Made by a program: the position numbers and the translations under genes. DNA of 64,000 nucleotides, taken from Streptomyces sp. Go-475. GTDB lineage: Bacteria; Actinomycetota; Actinomycetes; Streptomycetales; Streptomycetaceae. Below the pieces are notes generated by a model. The model made no database searches. It saw only the letters and a list, made by a program, of their open reading frames with translations, and had not been told where the DNA came from. Numbering within the stretch: position 1 is the first letter of the stretch; the number at the start of each line of letters is the position of its first letter. Below, in pieces: positions 58,634-64,000 of the stretch. The DNA is taken from contig NZ_CP026121.1 in NCBI RefSeq assembly GCF_003330845.1, forward strand, positions 5,251,501 through 5,315,500. The letters run 5' to 3'.

Positions 58634-59155
58634 ATGGACGACCTCGACGACCTGCACGACATGGACCACCGGATCGTTTCGGCGCTCAGGGCGTGCGGCA
58701 CCGACCCGCGCGTGGCCGGGGCCGCACGCGCCCTGTCCTGGGCGGGGGAGCACGCGGCGCTGTGGCTGGCGGCGGGCCTCGCCGGAGCCGCCGTCGACGG
58801 CAGGAGACGCGGCGCCTGGCTGCGCGGCACGGCCCTCACCGCCGGGGCGCACCTCGTCAGCATGGGGGTGAAACGGGTCGTGCGCCGCCCGCGCCCCGCG
58901 CACGTCGAACCCCTGGTGCGCACCGCGGGCCGGCACTCCTTCCCCAGCTCCCACGCCACCTCCGCCGCGGCCGCCGCCGTGGCCTTCGGCGCCCTCGGGG
59001 CCCGCGCGGTCCCGCCGCTCGCCGCCGCCGTGTGCGTCTCCCGCCTCGTCGTCGGGGTCCACTACCCCTCCGACGTCGCGGCCGGTGCCGCGCTCGGCGC
59101 CCTCACGGCCCGCCTGGGCGCCCGCTGGGTGAAGGGAGGCGCCCACCATGAGTGA
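58634..59155 (+). CDS. PAP2-family membrane phosphatase
   Basis: 173 residues from ATG 58634 (weak GTGAG upstream). All three PAP2 motifs are present: KRVVRRPRP (about 76-84), SFPSSHAT (102-109) with catalytic His, and SRLVVGVHYPSD (138-149). Five or so hydrophobic helices. In mycobacteria the equivalent protein (Rv3807c) is proposed to dephosphorylate decaprenylphosphoryl-5-phosphoribose just after the UbiA enzyme. Overlaps the UbiA gene by 8 nt; divergent from dprE1. Confidence 0.88.
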   Translation: MDDLDDLHDMDHRIVSALRACGTDPRVAGAARALSWAGEHAALWLAAGLAGAAVDGRRRGAWLRGTALTAGAHLVSMGVKRVVRRPRPAHVEPLVRTAGRHSFPSSHATSAAAAAVAFGALGARAVPPLAAAVCVSRLVVGVHYPSDVAAGAALGALTARLGARWVKGGAHHE

Positions 59156-60092
59156 GACGGCCATCCTGCGGCAGCGCGCCCCCGAGCAGCCGTCCGCGCC
59201 CTCCCGCAGGGGCGGTCTCCTGGCCGGTCTCGTCCGGACCGCGCGCCCCAGACAGTGGGTCAAGAACGTCCTCGTGGTCGCCGCCCCGGCCGCCGCGGGC
59301 GAACTCTTCTCCCGGTACGCCCTGACCCGACTCGCCCTCGTCTTCGTCCTCTTCACCGCCTGCGCCGCCGCCGTCTACCTCGTCAACGACGCCCGCGACG
59401 CCGACGCCGACCGCGCCCACCCCGTCAAGCGGCACCGCCCGGTCGCCGCCGGACAGGTGCCCGTGCCCGTCGCCTACGCCGTCGGCGGCGCCCTCGGCGT
59501 GCTCGCGCCGTTCGCCGCGGCCTGGCTGTGCGGCCCGGCCGTCGCCGCCCTGCTGACCGCCTACCTCGGCATGCAACTGGCGTACTGCGTCAGCCTCAAG
59601 CACGTCCTCGTCGTCGACCTGGCCGTCGTCACCACCGGCTTCCTGATGCGGGCCATGGTCGGCGGACTCGCCCTGGGCATCCCGCTGTCGCGCTGGTTCC
59701 TGATCACGACCGGGTTCGGCGCGCTGTTCATGGTGTCGGCCAAGCGCTACTCGGAGGCCGTGCAGATGGCCGGAAAGGCGGGCGCCACGCGCGCGTTGCT
59801 CACCGAGTACACCACCGGCTACCTCCGCTTCGTCTGGCAGCTGGCGGCCGGTGCCGCCGTCCTCGGCTACTGCCTGTGGGCCATGGAGGAGGGCGGCGTC
59901 CCGCACACCAGCGTGCTGCCCTGGCGCCAGCTGTCCATGGTCGCCTTCATCCTCGCGGTCCTCCGGTACGCCGTGTTCGCCGACCGCGGCACCGCCGGCG
60001 AACCCGAGGACGTCGTCCTGCGCGACCGGGCGCTCGCCCTCATCGGCCTGGCGTGGCTGGCGATGTACGGCCTGGCGGTGGCCAACTGGTGA
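59148..60092 (+). CDS. UbiA-family prenyltransferase, DPPR synthase-like
   Basis: 314 residues, ATG 59148 after GGGAGG. The prenyl-diphosphate/Mg site NDARDADADRAHP (about 83-95) and RPRQWVKN near 33 are characteristic of the subfamily that transfers 5-phosphoribose from PRPP to decaprenyl phosphate (mycobacterial Rv3806c/UbiA). Around eight membrane helices. First committed step of decaprenylphosphoryl-arabinose synthesis. Stop overlaps the gtrA-like start (GTGA). Confidence 0.88.
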   Translation: MSETAILRQRAPEQPSAPSRRGGLLAGLVRTARPRQWVKNVLVVAAPAAAGELFSRYALTRLALVFVLFTACAAAVYLVNDARDADADRAHPVKRHRPVAAGQVPVPVAYAVGGALGVLAPFAAAWLCGPAVAALLTAYLGMQLAYCVSLKHVLVVDLAVVTTGFLMRAMVGGLALGIPLSRWFLITTGFGALFMVSAKRYSEAVQMAGKAGATRALLTEYTTGYLRFVWQLAAGAAVLGYCLWAMEEGGVPHTSVLPWRQLSMVAFILAVLRYAVFADRGTAGEPEDVVLRDRALALIGLAWLAMYGLAVANW

Positions 60093-60541
60093 CCACGCGC
60101 GCGTGGCCGGGCCCCGCGGCCCCCGGCCGCCGCGAGCTGCTGGGCTTCGCCGCCGCCGGTCTCCTCGCCTACGCCGTGGACCTGGTCCTCTTCACGTACC
60201 TGCGCGGCCCCGCCGCGCTCGACCCGCTCACCGCCAAGGCCCTGTCCTTCGTGGCCGCCTGCGCGGTCGCCTACGCGGGCAACGCCCTCGGCCCCTACCG
60301 GACCGCGCGGGTCCGGGGTCTGCGCCCGTTCGCCGTGTTCTTCGCGGTGAACCTCGCCGGGGCCGCCGTCCAGCTGCTCTGCCTCGCCGTCAGCCACTAC
60401 GGCCTCGGCCTCACCTCCCAGCGCGCGGACACCGTCTCCGGCGCGGTCGTCGGCATGGCGCTGGCCACGGTCCTGCGGTTCTGGGGTACCCGTACATGGG
60501 TGTTCCGGGCGGAGGGCAGAGTCGGATCATGGACTGGCTGA
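60089..60541 (+). CDS. GtrA-family membrane protein
   Basis: 150 residues from GTG 60089. Four hydrophobic helices with the family's ELLGFAAAGLLAYAVDLVLFTYL start, SFVAACAVAYAGNALGPYR loop and WGTRTWVF end. GtrA-like proteins help flip or recruit lipid-linked sugars; the mycobacterial dprE1 neighbour Rv3789 is in this family. Overlaps the next gene by 13 nt. Confidence 0.87.
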   Translation: MTTRAWPGPAAPGRRELLGFAAAGLLAYAVDLVLFTYLRGPAALDPLTAKALSFVAACAVAYAGNALGPYRTARVRGLRPFAVFFAVNLAGAAVQLLCLAVSHYGLGLTSQRADTVSGAVVGMALATVLRFWGTRTWVFRAEGRVGSWTG

Positions 60542-61446
60542 AAAGGCTCCCGGTGGTCGGACCGTGGGCGGAGCGGCTGATGATCACCCACGCGTGGCGG
60601 TCGTACGAGCGGCTGGACCGCGTGAAGTGGACGCGGCTGGCCGCCGCGATGACCTTCACCAGTTTCGTCGCGCTGTTCCCGCTGCTGACCGTGGCCGCCA
60701 CCATCGCCGCCGCCACGCTCAGCACGGAGCAGCAGAACACGCTCCAGGACAAGATCGCCGAGCAGGTGCCCGGCATCTCCGACCAGCTGGACATCGCCGG
60801 ACTGGTGGACAACGCGGGCACGGTCGGGTTGATCGCGGGCGCCGTGCTGCTGTTCACCGGCATCAGCTGGGCCGGCTCCATGCGCGAGTGCCTGCGCGCG
60901 GTGTGGGAGCTGCCCGACGAGGAGGAGAACCCCGTCCTGCGCTACGCCAAGGACGCGGGCGTCCTGATCGGCCTCGGCGGCGCGCTGCTCGTCACCATCG
61001 CCGCCTCCGCCGTCGCCTCCGCGATGATCGGCTGGATCACCCGCCAGCTCGGCATCGACGAGGGCGGCTGGAGCGGGGCCCTGCTGCACGTCGCCGCGTT
61101 CCTGGTCGCCGTCCTCGCCGACTTCCTGCTGCTGCTCTACGTCCTGACGCTGCTGCCCGGCGTCGAGCCGACCCGCCACCGCCTGTTCGTGGCGGCGCTG
61201 ACCGGCGCGGTCGGTTTCGAACTGCTGAAACTGCTGCTCAGCGGCTACCTCCAGGGCGTGGCCGCGAAGAGCATGTACGGCGCGTTCGGCGTGCCCGTGG
61301 CGCTGCTGCTGTGGATCAACTTCACCTCGAAGCTGGTGCTGTTCTGCGCCTCCTGGACGGCGACGCAGAGCAAGCGGGACGAACTCCCGGGCCTCACGGG
61401 CGAGTCCGGCGGCGCACCAGATCCGGCAGCGGCCAGCGGCGGTTGA
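60529..61446 (+). CDS. YihY/BrkB-family membrane protein
   Basis: 305 residues, ATG 60529 (GGAGGG 12 nt upstream), starting inside gtrA. Six hydrophobic helices; conserved RLAAAMTFTSFVALFPLLTV, GISWAGSMRECLRAVW and YGAFGVPVALLLWINFTSKLVLFCA segments. Function of the family is unsettled (virulence factor BrkB homologues; not RNase BN). Its 3' end overlaps the convergent carboxypeptidase gene by 53 nt. Confidence 0.87.
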   Translation: MDWLKRLPVVGPWAERLMITHAWRSYERLDRVKWTRLAAAMTFTSFVALFPLLTVAATIAAATLSTEQQNTLQDKIAEQVPGISDQLDIAGLVDNAGTVGLIAGAVLLFTGISWAGSMRECLRAVWELPDEEENPVLRYAKDAGVLIGLGGALLVTIAASAVASAMIGWITRQLGIDEGGWSGALLHVAAFLVAVLADFLLLLYVLTLLPGVEPTRHRLFVAALTGAVGFELLKLLLSGYLQGVAAKSMYGAFGVPVALLLWINFTSKLVLFCASWTATQSKRDELPGLTGESGGAPDPAAASGG

Positions 61447-62701
61447 CCAGGAACGCGCCGCCCGCGAGCAGCACCAGCACACCCCCGGTGATGCCGAGCG
61501 CGACCCCGATGCCGCTGGAGCCGTCCGCGGCCGGGGCGCTGGCCACCGGCTTGGCGCCGGTCCCGGCCGTGCCGCTGCCGCCGTCGCCCGAGCCACCGGC
61601 CTCACCGGAGGAGTTCGCGCCGGGCTGCGCGCTGGCCTGCGCGGCGCTCTTCGGCGGCACCAGCTCGCCCACCGGCTGCACCTTCCCGGCCGCCTTGAAG
61701 CCCCAGTCGAACAGCCGGGCGGTCTCCTTGTAGACCTCGTTGTGCTCGGCCTTCTCCGGGTTCATGACCGTGACCAGCAGCACCTTGCCGTTCCGCTCGG
61801 CGACGCCGGTGAAGGTGGCGCCCGCGTTGGTGGTGTTGCCGTTCTTGACGCCGGCGATGCCCTGGTAGACGGGGACGTCCGAGTCCCCGGCCAGCAGCCG
61901 GTTGGTGTTCTGGATCTCGAAGGACTTGCGGACCGTCTTGCCCTTCTTGTCCTTCTTCGTCTCGCCGGGGAACTTCGCGGTGACCGTCGAGGCGTACTCG
62001 CGGAAGTCCTTCTTCTGCATCCCGGAGCGGGCGATCAGCGTCAGGTCGTACGCGGAGGAGACCTGCCCCTCGGCGTCGTAGCCGTCCGGGCTGACGACGT
62101 GCGTGTCGAGGGCCTGGAGCTCCTCGGCGTGCTCGTTCATCTCCTTGACCGTGTTCGCGACGCCCTTGTTCATCGCGGACAGCACGTGCACGGCGTCGTT
62201 GCCGGAGCGCAGGAAGACGCCCAGCCACAGGTCGTGGACCGTGTAGGTCTCGTCCTCCTTTATCCCGACCATGCTGGAGCCCGCGCCGATACCGGCCAGG
62301 TCGGAGGGCGCGACCTTGTGCTTCGCGGTGCTCGGGAACTTGGGCAGCAGCGTGTCCGCGAACAGCATCTTCAGCGTGCTCGCCGGGGCGAGGCGCCAGT
62401 GCGCGTTGTGGGCGGCCAGCACGTCACCGGACTCGGCGTCGGCGACGATCCAGGACCGGGCGCTCAGGTCCTTCGGCAGCACCGGCACGCCGCTCGCCAG
62501 GTTCACCTGCGTGCCCGGCTGCCCGAGCCGGGCGCCGCCGACGGTCGACATCGACGCCGGGGGAGTGGCCGACGGGCTGCCCGAGGGGCTCGGCGACGGG
62601 CTCGGGGCGGCGACGGCGGCGGGCGCGGCCAGGGCGAGGGACGACAGGACGGCGGAGGTGACCAGCAGGGATCGCCTGGCGGTCTTCTTCGGAGCGGGCA
62701 C
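61394..62701 (-). CDS. D-alanyl-D-alanine carboxypeptidase (PBP5/DacA-like)
   Basis: 435 residues from GTG 62701; TACGTT 7 nt upstream suggests a leaderless mRNA (frame is open to 62884). Signal peptide SLLVTSAVLSSLALAAPAAVAA, then a Pro/Ser linker. Active-site SxxK is STLK (S108, K111), second motif SGN (166-168), third motif KNG in GVKNGNTTNAG where most enzymes have KTG. A C-terminal membrane helix (GVALGITGGVLVLLAGGAFLV) and basic tail anchor it outside the membrane. Trims peptidoglycan pentapeptides. The KNG variant may change activity. Confidence 0.9.
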   Translation of the reverse strand: MPAPKKTARRSLLVTSAVLSSLALAAPAAVAAPSPSPSPSGSPSATPPASMSTVGGARLGQPGTQVNLASGVPVLPKDLSARSWIVADAESGDVLAAHNAHWRLAPASTLKMLFADTLLPKFPSTAKHKVAPSDLAGIGAGSSMVGIKEDETYTVHDLWLGVFLRSGNDAVHVLSAMNKGVANTVKEMNEHAEELQALDTHVVSPDGYDAEGQVSSAYDLTLIARSGMQKKDFREYASTVTAKFPGETKKDKKGKTVRKSFEIQNTNRLLAGDSDVPVYQGIAGVKNGNTTNAGATFTGVAERNGKVLLVTVMNPEKAEHNEVYKETARLFDWGFKAAGKVQPVGELVPPKSAAQASAQPGANSSGEAGGSGDGGSGTAGTGAKPVASAPAADGSSGIGVALGITGGVLVLLAGGAFLVNRRWPLPDLVRRRTRP

Positions 62702-62792
62702 GGTCGGAAACGTACATGCCGTACGCACGGAAGTCCCGCCTCCGGCCCCACCCCGCGAACGGAACCGGACAGGCGCTGGCGATACTGGACTC

Positions 62793-63032
62793 ATGAAGCT
62801 CAGCCGCCCCGTCTCCTGGTTCCTGCTCGCCTTCGGGGTGTGGAGCTGGGTCATCTGGATCACTTTCGTCAAGAACCTGGTCAAGGACAGCAGCGGGCTC
62901 GCCTTCGACGACGGTCATCCCACGGCCTACTTCTGGGTGCACCTGCTGCTCGCCGTCGTTTCCTTCGTATTGGGGACGGCCATCGGGGCCATCGGGTTGC
63001 GTGGTCTGCGCGCACTGCGCCGGACGTCATAA
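62793..63032 (+). CDS. SCO4848-type small membrane protein
   Basis: 79 residues, ATG 62793. Two hydrophobic helices (PVSWFLLAFGVWSWVIWITFVKNL and YFWVHLLLAVVSFVLGTAIGAIGLRGL). GATACT 6 nt before the ATG suggests a leaderless mRNA. I recall such proteins being named the SCO4848 family in Streptomyces. Function unknown. Confidence 0.8.
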   Translation: MKLSRPVSWFLLAFGVWSWVIWITFVKNLVKDSSGLAFDDGHPTAYFWVHLLLAVVSFVLGTAIGAIGLRGLRALRRTS

Positions 63033-63063
63033 CGTCATCAGGGCAATCGGGAGACACGACACC

Positions 63064-64000
63064 GTGGCCATCGTCTTCGTACTCGTCGCACTGCTCGTCC
63101 TGGCCGTCCTCGTGACGGCCAACTGGTATGTGTGGCGCCGCCTGTTCCGCGACACGACGCGAGGGCCCGGGCTCACCCGCCGCCTGGGCGCCGTGCTGGT
63201 CGCCGGCGGCTGGACCCTCGCGATCACGGCCCTCGTCGCCGAGCGCACGGGCGCCCCGTTCGGACTCCAGCAGGCCCTGGCCTGGCCGGGCTTCCTGTGG
63301 CTGGCCCTGTCGATCTACCTGTTCCTCGGGGTGCTGGCGGGCGAGGCCGTACGACCGCTGCTGCGGTGGTTCTTGGAACGGCGGGCGAGAACGGGGACGG
63401 CAACGGGCCCGGTCCCGGGCTCGGACTCGGGGCTCGACGGGGCGGAGAGGACGGCGGGCCCCCAGGGGGACAGTGGCGCCGGTGCGCCCGTAGCAGTGCC
63501 TTCCGACACGGCGGCGGCCACCCCGGGGGGCGGCAGCGCCGCGGACGCCTCACGCCGGCCGCTCACTACCACCGCGTCCGCGTCCACCGTGCCCGCGTCC
63601 ACCGTGCCCGCGTCCACCGTGCCCGCGCCCGCGCCCGAGCCCGTCACGCCCGAGCCCGTCACACCCGAGCCCGCGACGCCCGGGCCCGCCGCACCCGCCG
63701 CCCCCTCCCGCCGTCTCTTCGTCTCCCGGGTCGTCGCCGGGGCCGCCGCGGCAGCCGCTGTCGGGACCGTGGGATACGGCACGTACGGCGTGCTGCGCGG
63801 GCCGAAGGTGAAGCGGGTCACCGTGCCGCTGGCCAAGCTGCCGCGCGCCGCGCACGGGTACCGGATCGCCGTGGTCAGCGACGTCCACCTCGGCCCGGTC
63901 CTGGGCCGCGGCTTCGCCCAGAAGGTCGTCGACACGATCAACGCGACCCAGCCCGACCTGATCGCGGTCGTCGGCGACCTGGTGGACGGGAGCGTCAAGG
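63064..64000 (+). CDS. Membrane metallophosphoesterase, C-terminus cut by window end
   Basis: About 312 residues visible from GTG 63064 (GGGAG 10 nt upstream). Three or so N-terminal helices, then a long Pro/Ala/Thr linker with tandem TVPAS and PEPVT repeats (15-bp DNA repeats around 63575-63660), then a TAT-like or membrane segment (SRRLFVSRVVAGAAAAAAVGTV) and a calcineurin-like phosphoesterase beginning RIAVVSDVHLGPV and AVVGDLVDG (first two metal-site motifs DxH and GD). Remaining motifs are outside the window. Confidence 0.85.
   Translation, partial: MAIVFVLVALLVLAVLVTANWYVWRRLFRDTTRGPGLTRRLGAVLVAGGWTLAITALVAERTGAPFGLQQALAWPGFLWLALSIYLFLGVLAGEAVRPLLRWFLERRARTGTATGPVPGSDSGLDGAERTAGPQGDSGAGAPVAVPSDTAAATPGGGSAADASRRPLTTTASASTVPASTVPASTVPAPAPEPVTPEPVTPEPATPGPAAPAAPSRRLFVSRVVAGAAAAAAVGTVGYGTYGVLRGPKVKRVTVPLAKLPRAAHGYRIAVVSDVHLGPVLGRGFAQKVVDTINATQPDLIAVVGDLVDGSVK

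Overview
The window is high-GC DNA with strong GC bias at third codon positions, frequent GTG starts, stop/start overlaps (GTGA, ATGA) and long false ORFs opposite real genes. Together with a sucC-sucD...purN-purH block around a PerM-type membrane protein, ALF-repeat and DUF3017 proteins and an SCO4848-type membrane protein, this points to the chromosomal core of a Streptomyces. From memory the gene order resembles the S. coelicolor SCO4796-SCO4849 interval; this was not checked by any search.

Layout: (1) 1-2336: N-terminal fragment of a leftward gene, a lipase-like hydrolase, and icmB, the B12-binding subunit of an acyl-CoA mutase. (2) 2522-10753: a two-armed MoxR/VWA locus. SWIM zinc-finger and DUF5691 genes run left; MoxR AAA ATPase, DUF5682, a 48-residue ORF and a VWA protein run right. 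The arms diverge from two mirror-image promoters of the TTGTCAGTG-N8-TAnnnT type known from the LexA-independent (PafBC-type) DNA-damage response of actinobacteria. (3) 11-22 kb: a proline-rich exported protein, sucCD, an HTH/sigma/transmembrane fusion, a PerM-like protein, purN and purH. (4) 22-28 kb: an ALF-repeat secreted protein, then an FHA protein and two membrane Ser/Thr kinases whose outside domains are a peptidoglycan-binding module and a lytic-transglycosylase-like module. (5) 28-34 kb: folD, DUF3017, a membrane HTH protein, mdh, a MarR-GNAT fusion and a leaderless DinB-family gene with the same damage-type promoter. (6) 34-41.5 kb: a glycine-betaine operon (betaine aldehyde dehydrogenase, choline-oxidase-like GMC enzyme, ProV/ProW/ProX transporter). 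(7) 41.5-48 kb: a PEP-mutase-like protein, two AhpD-like proteins, a divergent MocR regulator, and a fused aminodeoxychorismate synthase flanked by lower-GC DNA. (8) 48-55.6 kb: a lipoprotein, an ATP-grasp synthetase, a ZTP riboswitch with glyA, a frameshifted secreted protein, an ECF sigma/anti-sigma pair, trpS and a 2H phosphoesterase. (9) 55.6-64 kb: a 20-unit minisatellite running into the 3' end of dprE2, then dprE1, a PAP2 phosphatase, a UbiA prenyltransferase, a GtrA protein and a YihY protein, a near-complete decaprenylphosphoryl-arabinose type gene set, followed by a D,D-carboxypeptidase, a small membrane protein and a partial metallophosphoesterase.

Most genes are core metabolism (TCA cycle, purine, folate and one-carbon). 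The parts most worth attention are the damage-type promoters on the MoxR/VWA locus and DinB gene, the paired cell-wall-domain kinases (one with a TTA codon), the dprE2-derived minisatellite, and several short tandem repeats upstream of genes. No tRNA, rRNA, CRISPR array, insertion sequence or prophage was seen.
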